This document shows, one piece after another, positions 1-8,078 of a stretch of 64,000 bases of DNA. How positions within the stretch are numbered: position 1 is the stretch's first letter; the number at the start of each line of letters is the position of its first letter. Made by a program: the position numbers and the translations under genes. The stretch is from Rubrivivax sp. (GTDB taxonomy: Bacteria > Pseudomonadota > Gammaproteobacteria > Burkholderiales > Burkholderiaceae_C), in NCBI GenBank assembly GCA_004210455.1, contig SEFA01000021.1:1-64000 (forward strand). The letters run 5' to 3'. The notes under the pieces were generated by a model, which was not told the origin of the DNA, searched no databases, and saw nothing but the letters and a program-made list of their open reading frames with translations.

Positions 1-336
1 GGTGGCCGATGCCGCGCTTGGGCGTCGTCACCGCGCGCAGGAACGCCGGATCGTCGTCCTGGTTCACCAGCAGCCGCATCCAGGCTATCCGGGCCAACGA
101 GCCGACGACGAAGTTCTCGGACTTCGCGATCCTCTACCGCGCCAACCACCAGTCGCGCATCTTCGAGCAGGCGCTGCGCCGCGCCGAGATCCCGTACAAG
201 GTCTCCGGCGGCCAGAGCTTCTTCGACCGCACCGAGATCAAGGACCTCTGCGCCTGGCTGCGGCTGCTGGTGAACCAGGACGACGATCCGGCGTTCCTGC
301 GCGCGGTGACGACGCCCAAGCGCGGCATCGGCCACC
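1..336. repeat. Inverted repeat at window start (probable fold-back artefact)
   Basis: Bases 1-78 are the exact reverse complement of 259-336. Matching continues to 85/252 with one mismatch at 79/258. About 166 bp separate the arms. The right arm encodes a conserved part of the helicase (FLRAV..PKRGIG), so the right arm is the authentic copy and the left arm is its inverted duplicate. The left arm reads in frame into the gene and makes a false N-terminus. A perfect inverted copy of a unique coding segment at the extreme end of a sequence is typical of a chimeric or fold-back contig end. A real inversion-duplication cannot be excluded. Confidence 0.9.
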
Positions 337-1157
337 AGACGCTAGGACATCTGAGCGAGTTCTCGGCGAAGTGGAAACTGTCGATGTTCGAGTCGCTGTT
401 CGCCGAGTCGCTCAAGGCGACGCTGTCGAGCAAGGCGCTGCACGGGCTGCACGAGTTCGGCCGCTATGTCGTCGACCTCGAGTACCGCGCGCGCCACGCC
501 GTCGGTGCGGAGGAAGGCAAGGCGCTGATCATGGAGTGGCTCAAGGACATCGCCTACGAGCAGTACCTGATCGACCAGGAAGACAACGAGAAGGTCGCGC
601 AGGCCCGCTGGGGCAACGTGCTCGACTTCGTCGACTGGGTCGCCAAGCGCTGCGGCGGGGAGATCTCGACCGACGGCGGCATCACCACCGAAAGCCCCCG
701 CCAGACGCTGCTGGAAGTGGCGCAGACCATCAGCGTGATCCTGTCGCTGGCAGAACGCCAGGAAGAGCAGGACCAGGTGGTGCTGACGACGCTGCATGCC
801 TCGAAGGGCCTCGAATGGCCGCACGTGGTGCTCGCCGGCGTGAACGAAGGGCTGCTGCCATTCAAGGCGGATAACGACGAGCTCACCCCGCAGCGCGTCG
901 AGGAAGAACGCCGCCTGATGTACGTCGGCATCACCCGCGCGCGGCGCACGCTGGCGGTGTCGACGCTGCGGCGGCGTAAGAAGAACCGCGAAACGGTGGT
1001 GGGCGTGCCCAGCCGGTTCATCGCGGAGATGAAACTCGGCGAAGGGGGCGTCAAGGAAGACCCCCGGGAGAAGCTCAAGCGCATGCGGGAGCAGCTCGCC
1101 GCCAAGGCCGCCGACACCGCGGCGAAGCAGGCTCAGGCGGCGAAGGACGATCGCTGA
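78..1157 (+). CDS. rep: ATP-dependent DNA helicase Rep, C-terminal part (5' partial)
   Basis: Superfamily 1A 3'-5' helicase that unwinds DNA at stalled replication forks. What is visible is the 2A/2B half. Conserved blocks are [18 protein letters not shown] (motif IV region), [43 protein letters not shown] (motif V) and [14 protein letters not shown] (motif VI, arginine finger). The spacing and the SFFDR-EIKDL block fit Rep better than UvrD or PcrA. Domain 1A with the Walker A motif is missing because the authentic sequence begins near base 78. The upstream 23 codons of the open frame come from the inverted repeat at 1-78 and are not native. The C-terminus ends in an Ala/Lys-rich tail. The next gene starts 256 bp downstream on the same strand. 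Confidence 0.88.
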   Translation: MQAIRANEPTTKFSDFAILYRANHQSRIFEQALRRAEIPYKVSGGQSFFDRTEIKDLCAWLRLLVNQDDDPAFLRAVTTPKRGIGHQTLGHLSEFSAKWKLSMFESLFAESLKATLSSKALHGLHEFGRYVVDLEYRARHAVGAEEGKALIMEWLKDIAYEQYLIDQEDNEKVAQARWGNVLDFVDWVAKRCGGEISTDGGITTESPRQTLLEVAQTISVILSLAERQEEQDQVVLTTLHASKGLEWPHVVLAGVNEGLLPFKADNDELTPQRVEEERRLMYVGITRARRTLAVSTLRRRKKNRETVVGVPSRFIAEMKLGEGGVKEDPREKLKRMREQLAAKAADTAAKQAQAAKDDR

Positions 1158-1413
1158 TTCCCGCGAGAGGCCAAGCGCGGGCTCTCCACGATGCATGGGG
1201 CCTCGCGTCCGCGAACCCCAAGCATCATTCCGGCCCCACCCGCACGCGCTGACCGCACGCTGTCGACGACCGTGGCGGGAGAGTTGGCAAGACCTGTCAC
1301 TCGAACAGTCTGTGACGGTCGTGGGCGAACGATTCTTACTGGTTCGAGTCATTTCGCAGCGACGCACACCTTCCTAGCATCCGGTCCCTCTGCGCCCGCC
1401 GAGGAGACCGACC

Positions 1414-2031
1414 ATGGCCGATGCCCCGCTGTCCTGTTCCCCACCTTCCCCGTCCCCATCCCCTTCCCCTGCGCCGTCCCTGAGGCCTTCTTCCCAGTGC
1501 CGCGATGCCCGCTCTCCGGCGGAGGTCGCAGAGCGGCATCGCACCATCGACGCGCTCGTCGACCAGCTGCGCAAGGCGCACTGGGACCAGGCCACGCTGC
1601 CGCTGGACCCCCACGAACTGGCCGACGGCGCCGGCGTCGAGGTGCGCGATCGCGGCGGACCGCAGGAGCCGATGTACCCCTATCGCGGTCGGCTCCTCTA
1701 TCTGGACGACCGCCCGGTGATCGAGCTCAATCTGGCGGAGGAACCGATGCGGCGACGCATCGTGCTGGCCCACGCGCTGGGCCACCACGTGCTCGGGCAC
1801 GGCCTGGTGCCGCCGGAGACCGCACCGAATCTCTCCAGCCACAGCCCGCATCGCATCGAGCAGGAAGCCCATCGCTTCGCGCTCGACCTGCTGATGCCGG
1901 ACTTCGCGATCTACCGGCTGATGAACCAGGGTGTGGTCAGCGCGCGTCGGCTGTCGGAGAAATTCCTGGTGCCCGAGTCCGCCATGCACGAACGCCTGCA
2001 AGCCCTCGATCGCCACTGGTCGCACCTGTGA
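1414..2031 (+). CDS. ImmA/IrrE (DUF955)-like protein with altered zinc motif
   Basis: 205 aa. Residues 1-30 are a Pro/Ser low-complexity stretch. The rest matches the IrrE N-terminal-like metallopeptidase domain. The zinc helix reads HALGHHVLGH and the second conserved block reads EQEAHRFALDLLMPD. Family members carry HELGH, where Glu is the general base. Here it is Ala, so the zinc-ligand histidines are kept and the catalytic residue is lost. Known relatives cleave phage or stress repressors. This one may be catalytically dead or work as a binding protein. A GAGGAG ribosome site lies about 9 nt before the ATG. There is no adjacent XRE regulator gene of the kind that often accompanies ImmA. 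Confidence 0.75.
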   Translation: MADAPLSCSPPSPSPSPSPAPSLRPSSQCRDARSPAEVAERHRTIDALVDQLRKAHWDQATLPLDPHELADGAGVEVRDRGGPQEPMYPYRGRLLYLDDRPVIELNLAEEPMRRRIVLAHALGHHVLGHGLVPPETAPNLSSHSPHRIEQEAHRFALDLLMPDFAIYRLMNQGVVSARRLSEKFLVPESAMHERLQALDRHWSHL

Positions 2032-2114
2032 CATGGGAAACCCCCCTGTAAGGTCTGCCATATCACCCGGATCCGGGGGGTGGGTGCGATCGGCAAACGG
2101 CAGAATGCGGGCGC

Positions 2115-2813
2115 ATGACAGCCTCCGCCGCCAAGTCCGCTACCAGGCTCGCCGCCGCGCTCCCGCTGCTGACCTTGCTCAGCGCGGCCGCCGCCATCCT
2201 CGCCTTGTCCCAGCCGGCGCAATTGCCGCCGGCCCTGGCCTTCCTGTTCAAGCCGCTGACGACGGTGCTGATCCTGCTCTACGCCTGGCCGCGGGGCGCG
2301 GATCGACCGCGGCTGGCCCGCTGGCTGCGCGCGGGGTTGCTGTGCTCGCTGGCGGGGGACGTGGCGCTGCTGTGGCCGGAGCAGGGGTTCCTGCCCGGGC
2401 TGGTGAGTTTCCTGGCCGCCCATGTCTGCTACATCGTCGGCTTCTGCACGCGCAAGCGGCTGGGCGCGGTGCGCTGGCCTTTCCTGATGTTCGGCGTGAT
2501 CGCGGCGGCGGTGCTGGGACGTCTCTGGCCGCACATCCCGGATGAGCTGCGGGCGCCGGTGGTGGTGTACGTCGTCTGCCTGTCGGTGATGGCCGCGCAG
2601 GCCTGGGCCTGGTGGCGCGGCAGCGTCGGCCAGCCCGATGAGCCGCGGGCGCGCTGGGCCGCCTGGGGCGGCACGCTGTTCGTGCTGTCGGACGCGATGC
2701 TGGCGATCAACAAGTTCGCCGGGCCGCTGGAGATGGCCAGCTTCTGGGTGCTCGCCAGCTACTGGCCGGCGCAGTGGTGCATCGCGAGCAGCCTGGAGCG
2801 GCGCCGCGCATGA
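2115..2813 (+). CDS. Lysoplasmalogenase-like YhhN/TMEM86 family membrane protein
   Basis: 232 aa and almost entirely hydrophobic, with about eight predicted membrane helices. Family features include the KPLTTVLIL segment after helix 2, the AGLLCSLAGDVALLW block with its conserved Asp, HVCYIVGF, and a late FVLSDAMLAINKF segment with a conserved Asp. The YhhN/TMEM86 family cleaves the vinyl-ether bond of lysoplasmalogens. In bacteria that lack plasmalogens the substrate is unknown. The stop codon overlaps the next start as ATGA, which implies translational coupling with the O-antigen-ligase-like gene. Confidence 0.82.
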   Translation: MTASAAKSATRLAAALPLLTLLSAAAAILALSQPAQLPPALAFLFKPLTTVLILLYAWPRGADRPRLARWLRAGLLCSLAGDVALLWPEQGFLPGLVSFLAAHVCYIVGFCTRKRLGAVRWPFLMFGVIAAAVLGRLWPHIPDELRAPVVVYVVCLSVMAAQAWAWWRGSVGQPDEPRARWAAWGGTLFVLSDAMLAINKFAGPLEMASFWVLASYWPAQWCIASSLERRRA

Positions 2814-5548
2814 ACTTCGTCCTGCCCCGACGTCCCGCCGCCCTCGCCTCGCTGGCGACAGGCCTTGCCTGCGCCGTGCTGGGCCTCTGGCTCATGCGGC
2901 ATTACCCGGTCGAGCCGATCGCCGCCACCGCGCTGTGGACGGCGATCGCGGTGGCCGGCTTCTTCGGCTGGCGGGTCCTGCCGCTGCTGGTGCCCGCGCT
3001 GGTGCCGGTGATCGGCTTCGCCCCGTGGACCGGCTGGATCACCTTCGAGGAACTCGACCTGCTGGTGCTGGCGGTCGCCGCGGGCGGCTATACCGCGATC
3101 GCGTTGACCGCGCCGCCGCACAAGCCGGTGGCGTGGCGCTACCGCACGCTGCGCTGGCGCGCCGCCGTGCGGGTGCTGATGGCGGTGTTCGCGTTGTCGA
3201 CCTTCATCGCCATCTGGCGCGGATTCGATCAGGCCGGCGGGGTGGAGTTCGGGTTCTGGCAAGGCTTCCAGGAGCCGATGAACAGCCTGCGCGCGGGCAA
3301 GAGCTTCTTCCTGGTCCTGCTGCTGCTGCCGCTGTGGCAGAAGGCGTCGGACCTGCGGCCGACGGCAGTGCAGCGCCTGTCGCGCGCCGCCTGGGTGCTG
3401 GTGCTGATCGCGACCTCGCTGGGCGCGCTGTGGGAGCGGTGGGTCTACACGGCGCTGCTGGACTTCTCGTCGGACTACCGCACGACCTCGCTGTTCTGGG
3501 AGATGAACGTCGGCGGCGCGTCGCTGGACGGCGCGCTGGCGCTGAGCGTGCCGTTCGCGATGCTCTGGGCGATGCGGGAACGCCGGCCGCTGCGCTTCGT
3601 GGCCGCGCTCGCCGTGATGCTGCTGGCGTTCTACGCGTCGCTGACGACCTTCTCCCGCGGCGTCTATCTGGCCGTGCCCGCCGGCATGGCGCTGTGCGCG
3701 ATCCTGTGGGCGGTGCAACGCCGGGAAGGACCTGAAGCGTCCCGGCAGGATGCCTCGGCGGCCGGTGCGTTCCCCGGGGCTCGATCCAGCGCTTTCGCCG
3801 GCGCTCGTCCCAGTTCGTTCCACGGCGCCCTGCCTGGCGCGGGCGGCAGGGTCCCCCTGGGCGGCGCGATCGGCGTGGTCCTGGGCACCGCGGCGGCGGC
3901 CTGGGTGCTCTTCGGCGCCGGCGGCTATCGGGCGATGCTCGCGCTGGCCGGCAGCGCCGCGGTGCTGCTGGCGATGCCGGCCACGCGCGCCGCCTGGCCG
4001 CGCGGCCAGATGCGGGCGCTGCTGGTGGTGGCGACCGTGCCGGCGCTGCTGCTGGCGCTGCTCGGCGGGCTGCTCATCGACCTCGTGCCCAAGGGGGCGT
4101 ACCTGATCGACGGCGCCGTCGTGCTGCTCGGGCTGGGCCTGGCCGGGTTGTGGCGCGGCGGACTGACGCAGCCGTCGCAGGCTTTCGCGCTGGCGGTCGT
4201 GTGGATGGCCTCGCTGGCCGGCGCAGGGCTGGTGGCGGCGCACTGGGGCGGCGGACGGGACGTGATCGGCATCGCCGCCGTGCTGACGCTGCTGGCGGTG
4301 GCATGGATCGCGACGCAATGGTCGCCGCGCGTGGGTGCGGGCCTGCGCAACGCGGGCTGGCGCGCCCGGGGCCTGGTGTGGACCGCCTGCCTGCTCGCCT
4401 GCGCGGTGGTTGCGGCGCTGGGTGGCGGCGCCTACATCGGTCAGCGGATGTCGACCGGGCAGCAGGACTTCGACGGCCGCCTCGAGCATTGGCGCATCGG
4501 GCTCGGCCTGCTCAAGTCCATGGACGAATGGCTGCTGGGCAAGGGCAGCGGACGGTTCCCGGCGAGCTTCGCCAACGGCGGTCCGTTCGACGAGCGCGTC
4601 GGCGACTACCGGCTGAATCCGCCCCGGTCGGAGGTGCCCGCCTCCGGTCTGCCGGGCGCGGAGCCCTTCCCCCATCCGACCGTGACGCTGACCAGCGGCC
4701 TCCACATGATGGGCAACGGCGAGATGTTCCGTCTCAGCCAGCGCGTGCCGGCGGTGTCCGGCGAGGTCGCGGCGACGGTGGTGCTGCGCACGCAGTTCAA
4801 GACGCAGGTACGGGTCGAGGTCTGCGAGAAGTTCCTGCTCTACCCGCTGCAATGCGTGATCCGCCAGGAGATGGTCGAGCCGAAGGGCGGGGCCTGGCAG
4901 TCGGTGCAGCTCAAGCTCGGCCAGACACCGGACGGCTTCGGCGGGCCGTCCTGGGCGCCGCGGCGACTGGTGGCGTCGGTGACGCAGAACTGGCGCGGCG
5001 GGGTGATCGAGATCGCTTCCGTGTCCATCGTCGATAGCGTGCACGGTCCGGTGCTGCGCAACGGCGACTTCAGCGAGGGCCTGGCGCGCTGGTTCTTCAC
5101 CAGCGACCGCAACCACATGCCCTTCCACATGAAGAGCCTGCCGGGGCATGTGCTCTTCGAGCAGGGCCTGTTCGGCCTGGCGCTCTGGACCAGCCTGCTG
5201 GTGACGGTGCTGGTACGCCTGAGCTTCGGCGCGGGTCGTCACCATCCGCTGGCGCCGGCGGTCGCGGGCGGGCTTGCGGGCTTCGTGATCGTCGGCCTGT
5301 TCGACAGCCTCATCGACGCGCCGCGGATCGCCTTCCTGTTCTATGCGCTGATGGCGCTGGGACTGGGACTGCGCGCCTCGTCGCGCAAGTCGCAGGGGCC
5401 GGGCGATCCCGATTCACGCCTGGAGCTGGAGACGCTGCAGCCCGAGCTGGAATCCGCCTTCGAAGCCGCCCCCGAGGTCCGCCGCGCGATGGCGGCGGCG
5501 GGCGTCAAGCTCAAAGGCCCCGCGACACCGAAACGCCCCCACCGCTGA
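2810..5548 (+). CDS. Large O-antigen ligase/polymerase-like membrane protein
   Basis: 912 aa from the ATG that overlaps the lysoplasmalogenase stop. An ATG 36 bp upstream is possible but less likely. About 12 membrane helices are visible. Near residue 560 is GRLEHWRIGLGLLKS followed by LLGKGSGRFP, the R..W..G..L....G.G.G pattern of the periplasmic loop in Wzy/WaaL-type polymerases and ligases. Near 775 is GHVLFEQGLFGLALW, resembling the HN..L..E.G..GL segment. Between them, about residues 620-770, is an inserted soluble region rich in beta-type sequence. It looks like a carbohydrate-binding jelly-roll. Residues 315-360 are a Pro/Ala/Ser linker. The C-terminal 60 residues are charged. The likely role is transfer or polymerisation of a lipid-linked glycan. 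The substrate cannot be read from the sequence. Confidence 0.65.
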   Translation: MNFVLPRRPAALASLATGLACAVLGLWLMRHYPVEPIAATALWTAIAVAGFFGWRVLPLLVPALVPVIGFAPWTGWITFEELDLLVLAVAAGGYTAIALTAPPHKPVAWRYRTLRWRAAVRVLMAVFALSTFIAIWRGFDQAGGVEFGFWQGFQEPMNSLRAGKSFFLVLLLLPLWQKASDLRPTAVQRLSRAAWVLVLIATSLGALWERWVYTALLDFSSDYRTTSLFWEMNVGGASLDGALALSVPFAMLWAMRERRPLRFVAALAVMLLAFYASLTTFSRGVYLAVPAGMALCAILWAVQRREGPEASRQDASAAGAFPGARSSAFAGARPSSFHGALPGAGGRVPLGGAIGVVLGTAAAAWVLFGAGGYRAMLALAGSAAVLLAMPATRAAWPRGQMRALLVVATVPALLLALLGGLLIDLVPKGAYLIDGAVVLLGLGLAGLWRGGLTQPSQAFALAVVWMASLAGAGLVAAHWGGGRDVIGIAAVLTLLAVAWIATQWSPRVGAGLRNAGWRARGLVWTACLLACAVVAALGGGAYIGQRMSTGQQDFDGRLEHWRIGLGLLKSMDEWLLGKGSGRFPASFANGGPFDERVGDYRLNPPRSEVPASGLPGAEPFPHPTVTLTSGLHMMGNGEMFRLSQRVPAVSGEVAATVVLRTQFKTQVRVEVCEKFLLYPLQCVIRQEMVEPKGGAWQSVQLKLGQTPDGFGGPSWAPRRLVASVTQNWRGGVIEIASVSIVDSVHGPVLRNGDFSEGLARWFFTSDRNHMPFHMKSLPGHVLFEQGLFGLALWTSLLVTVLVRLSFGAGRHHPLAPAVAGGLAGFVIVGLFDSLIDAPRIAFLFYALMALGLGLRASSRKSQGPGDPDSRLELETLQPELESAFEAAPEVRRAMAAAGVKLKGPATPKRPHR

Positions 5549-5553
5549 CGCCG

Positions 5554-6447
5554 TCAAAGGCTCTTGATCGGCTTCAGCTTCCCACCGAAGCGCTCTTCCT
5601 TCAGGCCGCCGGCCACCGGCGGGAACTGGAGTTCCTTCGCCGGCACGCTCACATCCGGCAGGTGATCCAGCAGATGGCGGATCAAGGTCAGCCGGCCTCG
5701 CCGCTGATCGTTGAAATCCACCAGCGCCCAGGGCGCGTGCCTGGTGTGCGTGTGTTCGAGCATGCGGTCGCGCGCGCGGCCGTAGTCTTCGTAATGCTGT
5801 CGCGCCTCCAGGTCGATCGGCGAGAGCTTCCACTGCTTGAGCGGATCCTCGGCGCGTTCGGCGAAGCGCTCTTCCTGCTGTTCCTGATCGACCGTCAGCC
5901 AGTACTTGAACAGCAGCAGGCCGTCATCGACGAGCAGCCGCTCCAGCGTGGGCGCCTGCTTGAGGAAGTCTTCCGTCTGTTGCGGTGTGCAGAAGCCCAT
6001 CACCGCCTCGACGCCGGCGCGGTTGTACCAGCTGCGGTCGAAGAGCACGATCTCGCCGGCCGACGGCAGATGGGTCAGGTAGCGCTGGAAGTACCACTCG
6101 CCCTGCTCCCGCTCGCTGGGCTTGCCCAGCGCGACGGTGCGGCACTGGCGCGGGCTCAGCGTCTCGGAGATCGCGCTGATGACGCCGCCCTTGCCGGCAG
6201 TGTCGCGGCCCTCGACGATGACCAGCAGCCGCTTGCGCGTGTGCTGCAGCCAGCGGCCGAGGTTGTTGAGCTCCACCTGCATCGGCTGCAGGCGCTCCAG
6301 GTAGTCCGACTTCGAGAGCCTGTCGCTCTTTTCGCTCTTTTCGTTCTTTTCGCTCTTGGCGCTCTTGGAGCTCTTGGAGCTCTTGGCGTCCTTGTCGCTT
6401 TTTTCGTCGCTGCGCTTGCCGCTGTTCTTGGACTTCTTCCCGGCCAT
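5554..6447 (-). CDS. ppk2: Polyphosphate kinase 2 family protein
   Basis: 297 aa. The PPK2 fold transfers phosphate between polyphosphate and nucleotides. Walker A is GRDTAGKGG (about residue 79), Walker B lies around LFDRSWYNRAGVE, and the lid region includes KYWLTVDQEQQEERF. Residues 1-45 form a Lys/Ser/Glu low-complexity tail encoded by nonamer repeats, followed by DYLERLQPMQVELNNL, where the domain begins. The gene converges on the O-antigen-ligase-like gene with only 5 bp between stops. Class I, II or III, and so preference for ADP, AMP or both, cannot be settled by eye. Confidence 0.88.
   Translation of the reverse strand: MAGKKSKNSGKRSDEKSDKDAKSSKSSKSAKSEKNEKSEKSDRLSKSDYLERLQPMQVELNNLGRWLQHTRKRLLVIVEGRDTAGKGGVISAISETLSPRQCRTVALGKPSEREQGEWYFQRYLTHLPSAGEIVLFDRSWYNRAGVEAVMGFCTPQQTEDFLKQAPTLERLLVDDGLLLFKYWLTVDQEQQEERFAERAEDPLKQWKLSPIDLEARQHYEDYGRARDRMLEHTHTRHAPWALVDFNDQRRGRLTLIRHLLDHLPDVSVPAKELQFPPVAGGLKEERFGGKLKPIKSL
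6324..6404. repeat. Nonamer tandem repeat inside ppk2 (nine imperfect units)
   Basis: Nine consecutive 9-bp units follow the pattern CGCTCTTNN on the + strand, with variants AGCTCTTGG, CGTCCTTGT and CGTTCTTTT. On the minus strand they encode the Lys/Ser/Glu tail of PPK2. Because 9 is a multiple of 3, gain or loss of units changes tail length without a frameshift. Confidence 0.85.
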
Positions 6448-6481
6448 GCTGACTCCGTGCAGTGAAGGACGGGCCAGCTTA

Positions 6482-6511
6482 CCGCGCCTCGCCGCCGATG
6501 CGGCGGCGCGG
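6482..6511 (-). terminator. GC-rich hairpin between hexose-6-P mutarotase and ppk2
   Basis: The arms CCGCGCC..GCCGC and GCGGCGGCGCGG pair over 12 bp around a CGAT loop, with a 2-nt bulge at 6489-6490. It starts 3 bp after the mutarotase stop. No T-tract follows on the minus strand, so it may be a terminator of the non-canonical kind or an mRNA-stabilising hairpin. Confidence 0.4.
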
Positions 6512-6513
6512 CT

Positions 6514-7359
6514 TCAGAGCAGTTCGAGCGTCTGCATGCCCGCCCAGGTCTCGCCGGGCGGCAGCTCGATCGGCTTGAGCACCTGCGCGGCCTCGACACA
6601 AAGCATCTGCTTCCAGCCGCCTTCCGGCATGTCGGGCAGCGCGTCGCCCTTGGCCTGGCCGGGGTTCCAGACCACGACGTCGGTGAAGCCCTGCTGACGG
6701 ATCGCCACGCGGCGGTCGCCGTCGCGCAGGGTCAGGTCGTGCTTCGCGTCCTGGTAGATGCGGTCCATCTCGCCGTCCAGACGCAGCAGGTCCTCGTGCT
6801 GGGTGCCGGCGCGTTCGGCGGCCGAGTCCCAGTAAGCCAGACCCGACAGGCCCTGCACCGACGCCGACATGATCTGCGTCAGCCGCAGATAGGTGTGCAG
6901 CGCCGCGGTGAAGCTCAGCGGCTCTTCGCCCTTGTTCTCGCAGGCAAGTTCGATCTGCAGCGCGCGGCCGGCGATGCGGATGCTGATCTCGGCCTCGAAC
7001 GCGTGGGGCCAGACCATGCGGGTGGCGTTGTCGTCGGTCAGGCGCAGGACGGCGAGCGCGTCCTCCTTGCCGGACTCGGCGCTGACCAGCTGCCAGGGCT
7101 TGCCGCGCGCGAAGCCGTGACGCTGCAGCGGGCCGCGGGTCGAGAACTGCGGAAAGATGACCGGCACGCCGCCGCGGATCGCCTGGCCGGTGGTGAAGGC
7201 GCTCTTCGGCGACAGGAAGAGCTGCTCGTCGGCGCCCGCGGGCACCCACGACACCAGATGGCCGCCGTGCAGCAGCAGGGTCGCGCGGGCGCCGCCGGGC
7301 GCGCGGAGTTCGAGGGCTTCGAGGCCCTGGTGACGGGTGACGGCGATCGGAGTGGACAT
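6514..7359 (-). CDS. D-hexose-6-phosphate mutarotase (YeaD-type aldose 1-epimerase)
   Basis: 281 aa from the ATG giving MSTPIAV. A TTG 12 bp upstream would add four residues. Galactose mutarotase-like fold. Conserved segments are LLHGGHLVSWVPAG, LFLSPKSAF, IRGGVPVIFPQF with the GVP..FP signature of YeaD proteins, ALHTYLRL with the conserved His, and DVVVWNPGQAKG near the C-terminus. It interconverts alpha and beta glucose-6-phosphate. It lies 14 bp after the PPTase gene on the same strand, so it could be the tail of the APE transcript, although its function gives no obvious link to pigment synthesis. Confidence 0.85.
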   Translation of the reverse strand: MSTPIAVTRHQGLEALELRAPGGARATLLLHGGHLVSWVPAGADEQLFLSPKSAFTTGQAIRGGVPVIFPQFSTRGPLQRHGFARGKPWQLVSAESGKEDALAVLRLTDDNATRMVWPHAFEAEISIRIAGRALQIELACENKGEEPLSFTAALHTYLRLTQIMSASVQGLSGLAYWDSAAERAGTQHEDLLRLDGEMDRIYQDAKHDLTLRDGDRRVAIRQQGFTDVVVWNPGQAKGDALPDMPEGGWKQMLCVEAAQVLKPIELPPGETWAGMQTLELL

Positions 7360-7373
7360 GGGCGGGAACAACT

Positions 7374-8078
7374 TCAGGCGGAGGGCCGCGATTCTAGGAG
7401 TTGCCAGCGCATGTGCTCGCTGGCCATCTCCGCGGGAAGGTCATGCGGGCGCAGACCGCGCCCGGTGAGCCCCGGATCAACGACCACGGCCAGCATCAGG
7501 CCGAGGCCCTGCACGCGGGCGCAGGCGCAGTCCGCGCGCGACGCATCGGCGTCGTCGGCGGGTTGGAATTCGAGCCCACGCATCTGCGCGAAGTCGAGAC
7601 CGCGTCCCCGGCACTTCAGCCAGGCTTCCTTGAGCGTCCACCAGCCGTAGAAGACTGCGAGCGCATCGGCGTCGCGGCCAAGGACGCGGAGGCGTTCGAT
7701 CTCGGCGCACTGGGCGTCGCCGTGCACCTGACGCGCGAGCGCGAGCAGGTCGCCGCGCCGCGGCCGCAGCACTTCGAGGTCGACGCCGACCGGCAGCGCG
7801 CACGCGCCGCCGAACAGCCAGTCGCCACTGTGGGAGAGATTGACATGCCCGGACGGCAGCGTGCTGCGCCCGTGGGCATCGATGTCGGGAGGAACGGCCG
7901 TGAGCTGCCGCAGCAGCCGGCGTCCCTGGACGAAGCGCTCACTCGCGTCGTCATGCCGGAGGCCCGCGAGCCGGGTGCGCTCACCCGGCAGCAGGTCCTC
8001 GGCGGCCAACGGCGGACCGGACAGGCCGGTCCGCGTCGTCAGCGCCAGGCGAAGGAACGGCGGCAGCGCGGCGCTCAT
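7374..8078 (-). other. PPTase module with its own start codon
   Basis: 234 aa starting MSAALPPFLRLAL, the normal size of an Sfp/AcpS2-type enzyme. Landmarks are LLPGERTRLAGLR and the RF..GR.LLR helix, VNLSHSGDW, VGVDLE (Mg-binding acidic pair) and WTLKEAWLK (catalytic Glu and Lys). It would attach 4'-phosphopantetheine to the conserved Ser of ApeE and ApeF. PPTases are frequent members of aryl polyene clusters. No good Shine-Dalgarno precedes the ATG (GGCAGC only), so translation may depend on ribosomes arriving from the lipoprotein frame. Confidence 0.8.

Noticed and set aside
1296-1316. GTCAC-N11-GTGAC dyad upstream of the IrrE-like gene as an operator
   Set aside because: Arms of only 5 bp and no recognised promoter around them; expected by chance.
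2759-5245. 828-codon minus strand frame opposite the O-antigen-ligase-like gene
   Set aside because: Low-complexity Arg/Gln/His-rich translation without domains; the + strand has membrane helices and conserved ligase segments.
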